In this document: positions 24,970 through 37,032 of the stretch, piece after piece
Layout: the number at the start of each line of letters is the position of its first letter
Numbering within the stretch: position 1 is the first letter of the stretch
Assembly (NCBI GenBank): GCA_050084985.1
Contig: JBITNC010000001.1
Span: forward strand, 171,802,001 to 171,866,000
DNA length: 64,000 nucleotides
Source: Nageia nagi
Taxonomy: Eukaryota > Pinophyta
Reading direction: 5' to 3'
The notes under the pieces: model-generated
Databases searched by the model: none
What the model was told of the DNA's origin: nothing
What the model saw: the letters and a program-made list of their open reading frames with translations, nothing else
Position numbers and translations under genes: made by a program

Positions 24970-27516
24970 AGAAAGCAACATAGAAGTATGACAAAGTCCT
25001 CCCAAATATTATGGATGAGCAACATGTTGAACAAAAGTCTGATGAACATGCAAGTATCGCAGATGAAAGAGCAACATAAGAAATATAGAAACTGAAGATT
25101 AAGTGACTGAATAATCAAACAAACCCTTGAATGAAGCCACTTCCAAAACTCTTTTATATGAGAGTCTTAACCTCATCAGGGCCAATGAGCTTTGTGAAAA
25201 GGAAAAAGATGTTATGACTCCCAAAAATATAAGAAATAGTTGCTACATGTTGATCAATTAGAATATGAAATGGTAAAAAAATAACATGAATTATGTATGA
25301 AAATAAGGGCCTATTGTCATAAAAATGCTCCATAGAAAGGCCAAGAAACAATGGAACAGTGACAAACCCCATTTGAGGATATGCAATGACAAATAAGCTT
25401 CTAAAAGATTACAAAACATAATGAAAAAGAAACATCAGCTGTCAGGTATACCTTAGACCTCCTCTAGATCATTTCTGTCATTATTTGCATTATAGACTGT
25501 TATTCAAATCACCATCATCATCTATTGATCTATTTTATCTGTGAATCATAAACAAAGCTACAGCTAGGGTAAAGCAGCAGATCACACGAGGAAGCATTCT
25601 TGACCATTCTAAGTGCCAAAGTAACGGAGCAGATTGCTTTTGAAGGCAATTTTTATTTTAAGGTATGATTCAAACCTCTTCTAGTTGTAATAGGTTTGAT
25701 GTATTTAAAATGAACATTGCTGCCATTCAGATGTAATTGAGAGCTATTTAGCTATTCCAACTTCCAATGAAACTCAATCATCAAGTACAGCAAATCTCTC
25801 TTTTTGATAAGAATATGACACCCCACTCTCTTTCATGAAGAAGACTCTTTTTTTCACTATGCTATTATGATATGCAATGTATGATCACTACATGCCCAGT
25901 ATTTTTCATAAATGTGATGAATAATGATGGATAAATGAGATTCATGTATGGGCTCTAGAGCTGTCTTAAAATGTTGTAGAATTTGTTTCTATAAAGGAAT
26001 GGAGGATAAAGCTACACATGTCATTTCTACCAGAAAGGATGAAGATTGCCTCATGCTGGTCACAAGCACCCTCTTAAGCAGTGCATAGTACTTACTGTGC
26101 ATGTATAAGCCCTTAAAACCTTATGTACTGGTGCTCTGGTTGTGTATATCTATATGGTATATGCATGTGTATGTTCATATCTAACCCTACAGACACATTC
26201 AATATTATCTTCAGTCATGGCCAGATATCCTTATCTGGCGTATATGGTCAGAATGTTTTGGCATTAAATGCGCAGCTGCACTAATTTCTTAAACAATAAT
26301 ACAAACCCATGATAATATACAATCACAGGTGGGAAGGAAGGTTTCAGGTCAAATGTTGAATTCTAGGGCAGTGAAAGAAACTATGCATTGGATGTATTCA
26401 TTTTGGAAACTGTGTACTGGGTGATTTTTGAGGGGTCAACTGCTCATTGTGTAAACACATAAAAATGATTTTCTATTTATTATTAACTCATATTTAATGT
26501 CTCTAAGCAAGATATTATTTAAATAATGCAAATATCAACGCTAATATGTTAATCAAGATTAATTTATCTTAATCAAGATTATATCTAAAAACATCTTGAT
26601 ATTATCATTATTATCTTATTATTATGAACTATCAGCTAGCACTCTTCTTTTCGTCTTGCAAGTTACAAAAAAAAAAGCATGGCATGGCATTTCCTATCAG
26701 ATCTCATATGATTGGTCGACTAGGAAAACATCACAAAACTATTCTTGGTGTCTCTCAACACCATCTATCTTATTTAGATCTATTACGCTATTGAGCTTTC
26801 AAATACTTTCTATTTTATGTGCATGGTCTAGTTCATGAAATACAAAAATGCTGACGAATTTGCTAGGGCTTCTACAATACCGATGATTCTATTATGAGAT
26901 ATTTGGAGCAACATATCTAAGAGACAATGAACCTATATCTAGGGCATTGCATATCCACATTTGGTTCATTACAGATCTGGTCTAATCCAACAACATTCTT
27001 GGTTATATTTGTTAGATCTTGAATGGTGTTGTACTCGTAGATAACATTTAATTGTGTTTATTTATTAATCATAATTATTTTTATTGTCTACATTTTTTGT
27101 GAACCTGTCTCCTTTAAAGGATCTAGGCATTTTCATTTTATGTAGAAAACGTTTTTATAAAAAACCCTATATCTCAGACACATTTTTGAAATATTTTCTA
27201 ACTTATTTTATCTTAAAAACTTGTTATAACCATACATAATCTTAGTAAACAACTTTTTTAAAGTAATTTGAGCTTATTGGATGCATTTTCATCAAGTTTT
27301 CTAGAGGTTTCCAATTTACAAATAAAACGTTTTTGCATAAAGACCTAGAATTTGAAAATTATTTTCTTGATTTTGGGAAGTTATAACATCATAAAGCTTG
27401 ACCTAAATCATAGATATACATGCTAGCAAATAATTTTTAATTTTACATGGTCTAAAATTGCATATTTTGTCATATTTCTTGAATTTTTGTGCAAACTTCA
27501 GATCTTGCATTTTATC
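24970..27516. other. Unassigned intron 1 sequence, possible LTR
   Basis: This stretch has no coding frame. It lies between an integrase C-terminus and a gag-like start in the same orientation, where an LTR would be expected. At 27087-27092 TCTACA is followed a few bases later by a GTGAACC-containing stretch. This resembles the LTR end and primer site of the Tat elements at 39.6 and 55.7 kb. I could not find the matching LTR start. Confidence 0.25.
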
Positions 27517-28740
27517 ATGGCTAGTAGAGGATGCTTTTATGGATTATAGGATGTGCTACATGATACACTTAAATATTATGATGAATTAAATCAAGAACGA
27601 GAAATGTCTAAAGTAAATGACATGTCAATCTTAGATAATTATGCAGATGATAGCGATAGTGATGGTAATGATTATATTGTTGAAATAGATTATGAGGAAT
27701 ATTTAAATCTTGATGCTATGGATGAATATGAAATTTATGATATTGCATTTGAAAACTTATCATTTAAAAGTCAACTAAGGAAAATCAAAGAGTATTTGTT
27801 AGCCAATTCTTACTTGTTAGTAGGCATTATTTCAAATCTTGATATAAAACAGAAATATCATGAATTCATGACATCATTATTGGAAAATCTTTTTGTAATA
27901 TATCTTGTTAAAGAAAATTGAATAATCATCCTAAAGAATCCCTTAGCAATAATGAAAATCATAATTGGCAACGTTCTTGTAAATTAGATAAGAACATCAG
28001 CATTCTAGTTTTGAGGGAAGAAATAGTTCAGAGAGTAAGGAACAGGATAAGAACAGTTTAAATTTAGAATTTCAGTCACAACAATCAAAAGAGGCAGAAT
28101 TAGATCATAAAAATCAAGAAAATCTAGATAGGAAAGGATTACAAATTTGTTTGCAAATTCAGAAAATTTCAGAACAGGGAAATTGGTCAAACAATGAGCA
28201 TAAAATCAGAAACAAAGAATTTATCAAATTCCTCGCAGGTGCATATAAGCAAGCAAAACTATCTGAAAAATATGATATACTTGTTGGTTTTGAAGAAGTA
28301 ATGGAAAGGCTAAGACAAAGTAGAACAGGTCCATTTGAATCTCTAAAAGAACAATAGGGCAATAAAAATGACGATAGCATGAAACAGGGTCAGATCAACT
28401 AAGTGATATCCCAACATGCAAAACAGGCAAAATAAAATCAGCAAGGTTTAAGCAAGCACAAAGAAGTTGTAAATTAGTTAAATCCAATTGAAATTTGGTT
28501 ACAGAAGTTTAGAAAGAAAAGAGATTGGTCCCTTAAAGAATATCAAATTAAAATAGAAACTCTCAATCAAATTTTGAAAAAAGAAGAATTCAGTTGAATA
28601 CCCCAAACTCGGCAACTTCAAGAGATTGATGAAATTAAAGAAATAGCAAGCAATGGTAGACGAATAGAACAGGACCATTTCAATATTTACGAGAATATTA
28701 CAGCTATGGATATGATGATAGTGATAATGGTTGGCCTATC
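27517..28740 (+). pseudogene. gag-like relic of an LTR retroelement
   Basis: An ATG at 27517 opens MASRGCFYGL before a stop. The frame continues (27553-27921) with a very acidic stretch: DNYADDSDSDGNDYIVEIDY. Further broken frames include EHKIRNKEFIKFLAGAYKQA, MERLRQSRTGPFESLKEQ and WLQKFRKKRDWSLKEYQIKI up to about 28.7 kb. I do not recognise a named domain. Size, the ATGGCTAGTAGAGG-type start and charged helical content suggest a gag protein. A pararetroviral origin was considered but nothing shows it. Low certainty on family. Confidence 0.35.
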
Positions 28741-28767
28741 AACTAGCCCCTTATAGTTTGTCATTTT

Positions 28768-28840
28768 GCATATCATATTGGCTTGCATCTTTAGTTGCAT
28801 ATCATATCAGCTTGCATCTTTAGTTGCATATCATATTGCA
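28768..28840. repeat. 29-bp tandem repeat, about 2.4 copies
   Basis: The unit GCATATCATATTGGCTTGCA plus TCTTTAGTT begins at 28768 and repeats at 28797 with two changes. A partial third copy follows at 28826. Confidence 0.7.
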
Positions 28841-28909
28841 TTAAAAGATCCACAATCATGAAAATGCCATGTTAATACTCTCATATAGGCTAGTACATTA
28901 CGTGCATTT

Positions 28910-29190
28910 GATCAACATAGCAGTCTCATCAAGTTATTCAATTCTCATATTTTTCATCTTCATCATTTCTATCAAGATTTTATCAAATATCATCAAATCT
29001 CATCATTCATACATCCTCACATTTCTCATCTTTGACATTTTTTATCAAAATCTTATTATATCTCATCTAAACATTCTCATATCTTATCATCTGTTATAAT
29101 TTCATCTAGTCATAACATCTTTTCATCGAGTTTCTCCATTCTTCACTAGATTTCATCAATAATCATCTTCATAAAGATTTCATCAAAAAC
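28910..29190. repeat. ATC-rich simple sequence
   Basis: A low-complexity stretch is dominated by CATC, TCATC and ATCAAG on the plus strand. Apparent frames within it are compositional artefacts. Confidence 0.55.
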
Positions 29191-29937
29191 TTGACATGTT
29201 AATCAGAAAAAGAAAATCTTAGTCTAAACAGATTCAGAATCAAATTCAATTCAGCTAGTGGGCAAGTAAAAATACTTGGGAGCAAATCAGAGATAGAAAT
29301 CAGTGCAAATCAGATATCAAAATCAGCCAAGGATCAATAAGAAATCAAAAAGTATAACACACGAAAGAACATGACTTCAACTAGCCAAACAACTGATTCA
29401 CGTGGAAAATCTCAATCCTATGAGAAGTTCAAAGGGTAAGTATATAAAGATTTGTCTCAAGGAGCAAAGTATGTAAATTCTTCAGGAAAAAAGTAATTTG
29501 GGTTTTTATATGCATAACCAGTTCCTGTTTAAAAAGGTTTAGCCAAACTATGCTGTGTGGAGTTGTGGACAAATTCTCTTATTAAAAGTTGTCCTACATC
29601 TAGTCTACCAAAGGAAAAATGTGGCAGACAAATCCTAATATTTGCTGCAATTACTCTTGGAACATTTTATTCAGTGACAAGAAAATATTGGGATTTTGGC
29701 CACATTCATCCCAAATTTCTGCCTGCTCCAACTAAATGTGGTAACTTCAATGGAATCTGTAACAAATTGATATACTAAAAAACAATATATCGAATCTCCA
29801 AGCCCATTTTCCAGAAAGTCTACCATAATTAAGATTCAAACAATAGAAACACCACAGACCTTATAAATGACATTTATAACACTCCTGATAGGAAAAAGTT
29901 TTAAATGAATAACACAACCTCCCAGTATGTAAGTTTA

Positions 29938-30150
29938 TTTGCATAGCCATCTCAACTCGCTATTCTATAATCATATTTTTTCTTTCTATTGTCAAGATCT
30001 TGTCAGTGGATGGATTACTAGATAGATCACTTCATTAGCTAAGCCATAAGAGTTCCAACTTGCATAGCCTTCTCAACTCCCTGTTCTCCAGTCATAGTTT
30101 GCTTTCTACTGGAGAGATCTTGCATTATTAGCAAATCCATAAGAGTTTAG
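29938..30150. repeat. Two-copy direct repeat, period about 122 bp
   Basis: TTGCATAGCCATCTCAACTC at about 29938 recurs as TTGCATAGCCTTCTCAACTC near 30060. Both copies continue to a shared AAGATCTTG or GAGATCTTG block and then an ATAAGAGTT block. The copies are diverged. It lies in intron 1. Confidence 0.5.
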
Positions 30151-30655
30151 ATCGCTATTGCAACAAAAATCGCTGAGATTCAATTGAATGACAAACACTT
30201 GAACTCGAAGTTCAAGTGGATATTTAATGACCAGAATCCGTCAGACAAAACTAAAAAGTGTGTAGAATGCAATAGCAAAGCTAAATAAGATACAGCATCA
30301 GGCTCATCGACATCAAAATCTAGGGAACCACTGATTGACAAGTCATGGCACAAGGCTCATCACGCCTTGATCTGATTTCAGGCACTATAAATTTGAAAGC
30401 ACAAGGTAGACTCCTCATGTAAGCACCTACCCACCCCTCAGCAAAGATTACACCGAAGCTAAGAACGATACAGATGCAGAAACCACAGTCACCTAGATCA
30501 TTAATTGATGCGTTTTCTCGCAAAATGACATGATCAACCAATCCTAAAATTTACAGATCTGTTAAAAAAAGCACAAATACAAAACTAATTTCGCGTTGAA
30601 CTACAATATACACAACGAAATCTCGGAGGAGGAAGAATGGAGAAGATTAGCAAAC

Positions 30656-30869
30656 CTGAGGGAATGTTGGCAAGAGAATCTGAAGAGCATTCACAGATGC
30701 AAGCAGGGCAAGATACAGAAGAGGCAGCATGTCTAGCTGATGCAAGACCCTCTGCCAAATGCCAATACAGTGGAGGACCCAAAATATACAGACCCAGAGA
30801 CACGCCCAACAACACCATGATCAACTTCAGAGAACCAGGACTGCAAGAGCTCAATCCGTGATGTGCCAT
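30656..30869 (-). CDS. DUF1068 / ELMO-NKS1 family protein, exon 1 (start, membrane anchor, Cys motif)
   Basis: The ATG is at 30867-30869, and 214 coding bases run to a GT donor at 30655. With the microexon and exon 3 the gene encodes 204 residues in an unbroken frame. The N-terminus MAHHGLSSCSPGSLKLIM leads into one hydrophobic segment (residues about 15-33, VLLGVSLGLYILGPPLYW) that fits a signal anchor. The conserved GPPLYWHLAEGLA motif and a Cys-rich stretch CPACICECSSDSL (about residues 54-66) follow. These are the standard N-terminal features of plant DUF1068 proteins, in which the anchor holds the protein in the Golgi membrane. I chose this start because it matches the usual family N-terminus and length and no upstream in-frame ATG improves it. 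Family members in Arabidopsis (ELMO1, NKS1/ELMO4) act in pectin synthesis and cell adhesion. I cannot tell which paralogue this corresponds to. Confidence 0.93.
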
Positions 30870-31300
30870 CTATAATCCAAAATTCCCAATTCAACACAGA
30901 TCCTCAATACACCCTCTCAAACATCCATCACCCCATACAACAAATTTCGCTTAAAATTCGCATAATTCCACATCAGATCTACACCTTCGATTCCATTAAC
31001 CTTCGTAGACCATGAGGATCACACCCACAAAATATTTTGACTACCCACAAATTATTTTAAGAACCCGCAACGCCCAAATCTAGCTCTACATCAGTTAACA
31101 ATGCCCAGAAACTCGAAAACCCTGAATTTCGATCAAAAAACCAAATGTCCCCTTTTTCTTCCTTTGCTTACTGTTCGTATGGTAAGCTGGGAGTCACTAT
31201 TTTGTATAACTACCCCTATTAATTTCCATTATTCTTCTGTTTGAGATCTGGAATATATTCTTGTCTGCATTAGTTCAGAAACCCACGAGAGAAAAACTTG
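30870..31300 (-). promoter_or_regulatory. Probable 5' UTR and promoter region of the DUF1068/ELMO gene
   Basis: This stretch is upstream of the ATG on the minus strand and is free of recognised transposons. On that strand a TATACAAAATA sequence lies near 31199-31210, about 335 bases before the ATG. It could be a TATA element, but this is only a base-composition guess. No transcript data are available. Confidence 0.25.
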
Positions 31301-31890
31301 CAATTCTCATTAAAAGCAATGTTGTTGGTCTCCAATGGAATTGGGGCGAGTGCCACTGGTGTTGTTGCTCTCCTCTTGGGAGGCTGTTGGCTTACTGCAA
31401 CCAGTGAATGTGATGCTTTGACAACTCATGCTGAATTGTGCTGGCGATGCCAATCTCGTATCCACACCTTGAGATTTAACATTATTCTTTAGACTTGATC
31501 GCCTGCCGTCCAAAATATATCTTTACCCTTTCTACTCGACAAACTTTTTGGTAGTATTATGGGAAAAAAAGAATAGTATTTAATTTAACGATAATAATTT
31601 GAGAGTTAGAAAAGATAAGTCGATTTTAAAAGTAAATATTCAACAATTATATATATATATATATATATATTTTATGAAAAAAGATAATTTATATTTAATC
31701 AATATTTTGACACAGAAAAAGTGCATAGTTGCGAGTGGATACACTTTGACGTCATACTACCTTAATTACATGTGGAATAAAAATATATCATCAAAAATGG
31801 TCTACGGTCTCTGTATTAAAAACATTCAATTAGCATGCATTAACTAAATATAAAGTGTTTTTGGTAATATGCTTATGGAATAGATCCATC
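31301..31890. other. Intergenic AT-rich sequence with TA repeat
   Basis: There is no supported gene here. A (TA)n stretch is present at about 31650-31671. Confidence 0.35.
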
Positions 31891-32521
31891 TCTAGGCTCC
31901 TCATTCGTGGCCACAAGTTTCTCATTTTTCACCATGTTCTTCCATTAGTTAGGGAGAATGGGTTGAAGATCTCAACCATCATTGGCACAAGAAGTAGTAA
32001 TATCTTCATTAATATATTTATTTTTCAAGTTATTGTTGAAAATTATCAAAATGATAAAGAAGATTTATTTATTTATTTTGTAAATTAAAAAAAATATATT
32101 TGATATTATTTTTAGGGATAAATTTTTAAAGTGTATGGTTAATTTAGATTTACCTTTTGAACTAAATTTGGTTGTTTATAGACTTTATAAACAAGTTATT
32201 TTCAAACTTAAAATTAATCAAGGATGGTATGAAGAAATTAGTTGTAACATTGAAGTTAAATAAGGTGATTCGTTATTCTTCACTCTATTTAATATTTACA
32301 TAGACCAAATAGAAAAAAAATTGAAGAAGTTTGATATATTGACACTAACCTTTGTAACCTCATTATTGTTCTTCTCCTTTATTCAGTTGATATTGTCTTA
32401 TTAGCTAGATATTAGAATGATCTTATAAAATAATTAAATTATCTTTCAAACATTTTGCAATATTTTCATATTAACAATTAATGTAAATAAAACCAATATT
32501 ATGATCATTAAATGTAAAAGA
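31890..32521 (+). pseudogene. LINE reverse transcriptase relic
   Basis: Broken plus-strand frames read LVVYRLYKQVIFKLKINQGW, then a block like NIEVKxGDSLFFTLFNIYIDQIEKKLKKF, then IVLLARY. These fit the RT segments GVKQGDPLSPTLFNIYID and YADDIVLLA of plant LINEs. The relic is truncated at 32521 by the start of an LTR (TGTTGG). It is heavily mutated and non-functional. Confidence 0.6.
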
Positions 32522-33022
32522 TGTTGGAATGTATAATGCATTATTGTAAGATTTTGTAAAGTTCTTCTTGTAAATTCACCAATACTTAAGGGTATCCCTA
32601 GATACCTTAAGTATTTAAATGAATATGATAATGTAACTTATCCTACAATTCTTATCATAAGGATGCCCCTTGGGTAAAAGGGTGAAGCATATCATGTCTT
32701 TGTACAATGGTTAAAAGGGTGATCTAAGGTAGGATTTTGGCCTCTAAATAGAAGACCCTCTCCTTATGATCACACACCAAAAGTTGAAGAACAATTATGC
32801 TCTAGGATTAGTGTTAGGAGAGAAAGAAAAAGGTTTTGTATGAGAGTTGTCTTTGTGAATGAGAATGATCTTAGTTAGTGGATGTACTCCCATGGTCGGA
32901 GGAACCACTTATATCTTGTATCAATTTGTAAGATTGTTTATGCTTTGATTATTGATGTTTGAGAGAGCTTTCATATAATCTTAGGCATATATGAATTATG
33001 TTTTTTAGTCTTAATTCCATCA
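32522..33022 (+). repeat. LTR of element F (501 bp), followed by tRNA-Met primer site
   Basis: The LTR starts TGTTGGAATG and ends ATTCCATCA. Two bases later TGGTATCAAAGCC (33025-33037) matches the 3' end of plant initiator tRNA-Met with one change, marking this as a 5' LTR. The sequence is clearly related to the LTRs of element G, sharing the ATAATGCATTATT start, the CTTAAG/GATACCTTAA blocks and the CCCTTGGGTAAAAGGG block. No matching 3' LTR is found downstream in the window. Confidence 0.7.
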
Positions 33023-33024
33023 TT

Positions 33025-33037
33025 TGGTATCAAAGCC
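33025..33037 (+). other. Primer binding site of element F (initiator tRNA-Met)
   Basis: TGGTATCAAAGCC lies two bases after the LTR end and differs by one base from the common plant PBS TGGTATCAGAGCC. Confidence 0.75.
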
Positions 33038-33516
33038 ATACTTGGAGGCTTCTCTTCAACATCGTTAGAGGCTCTTCATCTTTGGAGGTTCACCTTCATT
33101 CTTGTGAATCAAAAGATTTGTTTCTTTTTATTATTTCATTATGATACTAACATTTTTTATGTGTTAGTTTTATTTTTGAAAAAATTTGCTCAAAATAACA
33201 ATACATTATTGTTATGTAATTATTGCTACTAACCTTTTTTTGTAGTAGCTACCAACCTTTTTTGATAAAATTGCTTAGATAACAATAATGTAGTGTCAAT
33301 TATTCATAATAATATAAAGCTGCAATTTTTTTATCATATAGATATTTACCTTATATTTATGGGGTGAAATTTGCAATCATAAATTTGTATTTATTTTTTG
33401 AATAAAGTTTATTGACAAAAGGAAAATTAAAATACATATTTTTTCAATATAATTGTTAAAAACAAAGAGGACTGGAAGGGGGTTTAATATTAATATCCTT
33501 TTAAAAATTTAAAAAG

Positions 33517-33569
<53 letters not shown>

Positions 33570-34518
33570 AAACAAATATACTTACATTTTTTTCATAAAA
33601 GAAAGGGGGCTTTATTTAAATAAATATTTTGGAAGTTTTTTTTTGCAGCTCAAACAAAGAAAAATTAAATTGAAAAGTGGTGAGGATAGGGGGATTTTTA
33701 ATAGTGGCCACTTGCCCTATTAGTGGCCTCTCTAACCACCTCCACCTCCCAGCCTTCATCAGAATCATAACCACTCTTTTGTGGCCACTGTAGCCACCTC
33801 CCTTGTTGCCTTATCTCATCCAGCACATTGTCCCCAACACAGAACTCACACACCCAAGTTCATGTTGTCTACTTCAACGTAGTACCCACATGACCAAGCT
33901 TCCAAAGCCACCAACCATCTCTGAAACCCTCATAACAAAATGCTCTTGTAGCCATCGAATAGCCTCCCCTCTTCCACTACCTAAAGCCTATGCTTAGAAA
34001 TGATTTTGATAAGCTGTAGATCAACTGTAACACTCTATCGCACCATCAGGGGCATAACCCAAGCTAACTCCCCTCGGGCCTCCTTTGTCATAGTCTCTAC
34101 TACTGCTCAACCATATCATATACCACCACTCAAAGCCTTCGATGGCCCATCCTCTATGGAAAATATTTCCCTTGCTAGACTACCCTTAGGCTCTACTTAC
34201 ACCTTTGGCTCCACTTGGTCACCCTCATAGTCTCACAGCCTTGTGTCATCACTAGCCACCTCCTGAGTCATGTTAAAATGCACAACATTTTTAATTCCCA
34301 TTCATAGCGTGCACTCATCCTTTCTCTGTCAAATGCACCAGGTTGCTTGTGTAGGTCACCAACCATACATTATTGAGATAGGGAGGTTGTACTACAAGTA
34401 GGCACATCAAATTCTTGTAGGGTGTAAACTTATGCTATGAGGATGTGTTTAATAAAGAATTAACTTTCTTGGCAGGCGACATGGCCTCCCTCATTAGTCC
34501 CTTGCGCTTCCCCCCATT
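33038..34518 (+). mobile_element. Internal region of LTR element F, non-coding
   Basis: An AT-rich part includes an (AT)n microsatellite at about 33512-33567. It is followed from about 33.69 kb by an unusually C-rich plus strand with CCACCTCC-type runs and modest frames (33803-33997, 34000-34230) that match no family I know. No gag or pol motif is visible. The stretch ends where element G inserted. It could be a large non-autonomous LTR element that captured a foreign C-rich segment; this is speculative. Confidence 0.35.
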
Positions 34519-34523
34519 CCTCC

Positions 34524-34996
34524 TAATGGAATTGAAAGATTACATAACCAAGATAACCTTGAAGCTTCTTCAACAAATTTAAAATTCAACCATCTAACTA
34601 AGCAAAAACCAATCACACAAATGATAGCACACCATGTATAGTGGTTCCTCCAACTCTTGAGAGTACATCCACTTTGAACCATCTCTTCTATTACTTTTCA
34701 CAAGATAACTCTCTTACAAATTCTTAAGATTTTTTCTACAAAGCTCCTACAAGAGCATTCCTACAACTCTATAAGACAAATATTATCATGCTTCTACAAG
34801 TACATATTGAGAGGGGGTACCTCTCTATTTATAATATGAAACCCACCCTTTAACTTCCCTTTTACCCAAGGGTAAGGTTAAAGATTTTTTCATATTTATT
34901 CCCTTAATGCTTTAAGGTATCTAAAGATACTTTAAGTATTAAATGAATTTATACTAAAGAGAAATATTACATAATAATGCATTATAATTTTCAACA
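34524..34996 (-). repeat. 3' LTR of element G
   Basis: This LTR is 473 bp and on the minus strand runs from TGTTGAAAA to ATTCCATTA. The final CA has mutated to TA. The CCTCC target duplication lies just outside. Confidence 0.85.
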
Positions 34997-36555
34997 CTTC
35001 CTTTTAATGCAATATTAAGGTAGAGAGTCAAAAAGATAAAGAGAAAGAATAAGGAGTTCTCCTTTATAAGAATACAATCGAAGATGATAACTTGTGAAAA
35101 AGTAATAGAATATAGATGGTTTTACAATGTCTCAACTACTCAATCATTTTAACAAATGGTTTTACAATACAATATTTAACCATAAATGGTTTCAATGTAC
35201 AAGAGTAGGTATTCAATAACATGTTGATATGATGAGCTTCCATGAGCTTGTATACCTAAAGTAACCTGCAATCTTAAGAAGAAATATGCAAGCTACAACT
35301 AGCTCATAAACAAGATCAATTAGATGCATCATATACACTCATATAAGATAAATATCATCCATAAACTAATATCAACAATATCATATATGCAAAACATCAT
35401 CAGATACATAATCAACCAAGTGATATAAATGCATTCTCAACCAAAAAATATCATCAATTGTTATAAAAAAATATTTTTTGATTTTTGTGTTTATTTGTTT
35501 TATATCATTATTTTGTATTTGTTAAGGGTATACAAGGATATCATCATATCATAATATTTTCATAACTTAATTCTCTCCTTTGATGATAACTTCACTAAAC
35601 AAATACTTATGTGACCATGTTATCTTAACCATGTTACAAACCATCAAATGCCAACTTGACCAAATGCAAAGCCAAGATTTATAAGGCATAACTACTTGAC
35701 TATATCACCAAGTTAAGTTTTTTTAATTTTTAATTATTTTTTATAAAAAAAATATAGAAAAAAAATTATATTTATATTTAAATTCTTTTTTTTAAATAGA
35801 GAAATTATATATATATATATGTTTAAATTCTATTTTTTTAATTAAAAACAAAACATATAATAAAAATTTTATCCAAAAATTTCTAAAAAAAATTTGCAAG
35901 CTTTTGTAACTTTACTTGTTACAATGGAAATATTTGTAACCTTCTTTTTGTAAAAAAAATTGCAAGAATATAGGAAGACAATATTTTACCTTTCTTGTCA
36001 AAAATTTTTATTAAAAAAATCATAAATTAGATTTTTATAAGCTTGCAACTTAGGAAAATCTTAGCATAGTTTTAAAATCTAATATTAGATTTGACTATAA
36101 AAAATAAAAGCACTAATTTTTCAAGAACTTAGATTCTAACCATATACCATATGTTATATCTAACTTCAAATACTACTAACATATTACTAACATAAAAATA
36201 TTAGATCTTAGCTAAGAACTCTAGCATAAACATGTTAGTATAGATATCAAATCACAAGATTTACAATCTAAACTTATAGCACATGTTAGATTTAACAAAA
36301 AAAATACTACTAACATGTAACTAAGGTAAAATTTACCTTAGATTTGAGCCCATTATTCTCAATATAACACATGTTAGTATAGATATCAAATTTTAACTTC
36401 ACAATAAGAAATTGAAATAGATTAACCATGAAGTTTCAAATAAAAACTTGAAACAAGTTTAGAGATTAGATATACCTTAAATTAGAGGAGAGTTACCTCA
36501 AAATTACTAAGTAGAAATTTGAGAAGATTACCATAAGAAAGACTCTAATACCACT

Positions 36556-37027
36556 TGATGGAATTGAAGGATTCCATACCCAAGATCACCTTGAAGCTTC
36601 TACAACAAATTTAATATTCAACTATCTAACTAAGCAAGAACCAATCACACAAATGATAACACACCATGTATAGTGGTTCTTCCAACTCTTGGGAGTACAT
36701 CCACTTTGAATCATCTCTTCTATTACTTTTCATAAGATAACTCTTCTACAAATTCTTAAGAATTATTCTACAAAGCTCTTACAAAAGCATTCCTACAACT
36801 CTACAAGACAAGAATTACCATGCTTCTACAAGTACATAATGAGAGAGGGTATCTCTTTATTTATAAGATAAAACCCACCCTTTAACCTCCCTTTTACCCA
36901 AGGGTAAGGTTAATTTTTTTTTCATATTTATTCCCTTAATGCTTTAAGGTATCTAAAAATACTTTAACCATTAAGTGAATTTACATTAAAAAAAATATTA
37001 CAAAATAATGCATTATAATTTTCAACA
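36556..37027 (-). repeat. 5' LTR of element G
   Basis: This LTR is 472 bp and on the minus strand runs from TGTTGAAAA to TTCCATCA, followed by two bases and the tRNA-Met primer site. CCTCC lies just outside at 37028-37032. Confidence 0.85.
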
Positions 37028-37032
37028 CCTCC

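Larger units (their letters stand above)
24430..30655 (-). other. Intron 1 of the DUF1068/ELMO gene (6,226 bp)
   Basis: On the minus strand the donor is GTTTGC directly after exon 1, and the acceptor is TTTTTGTGCAG at 24430. It contains a gypsy integrase C-terminal relic (24613-24969), a possible LTR end with PBS near 27.09 kb, a gag-like relic (27517-28740), short ATC-rich and 29-bp repeats, and otherwise unassigned sequence. Confidence 0.85.
34524..37027 (-). mobile_element. Non-autonomous LTR retrotransposon G (2,504 bp)
   Basis: Two LTRs (34524-34996 and 36556-37027) flank 1,559 bp of AT-rich, non-coding sequence. Orientation is minus: the primer site TGGTATTAGAGTC (36541-36553) lies two bases inside the higher-coordinate LTR, and a purine tract AAAAGGAAG precedes the other. 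A perfect 5-bp duplication CCTCC flanks the element (34519-34523 and 37028-37032). With no gag or pol it must depend on another element's enzymes. The LTRs are relatives of that of element F, into which G appears to have inserted. Confidence 0.85.

Noticed and set aside
27553-27921. A pararetrovirus (endogenous caulimovirus) origin for the gag-like relic
   Set aside because: No movement protein, coat-protein zinc finger or RT of that group is present. An LTR retroelement gag explains the data as well.
28768-28840. A CRISPR-like repeat pattern
   Set aside because: The units are contiguous with no spacers, only 2.4 copies exist, and the setting is a plant intron.
31298-31492. A 64-codon plus-strand frame upstream of the ELMO-family gene
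   Set aside because: It is short, has no domain, and lies in probable promoter sequence. Overlapping frames exist on both strands.
33803-34230. Protein-coding gene in the C-rich segment
   Set aside because: The frames are short and there is no recognisable domain or splice structure.
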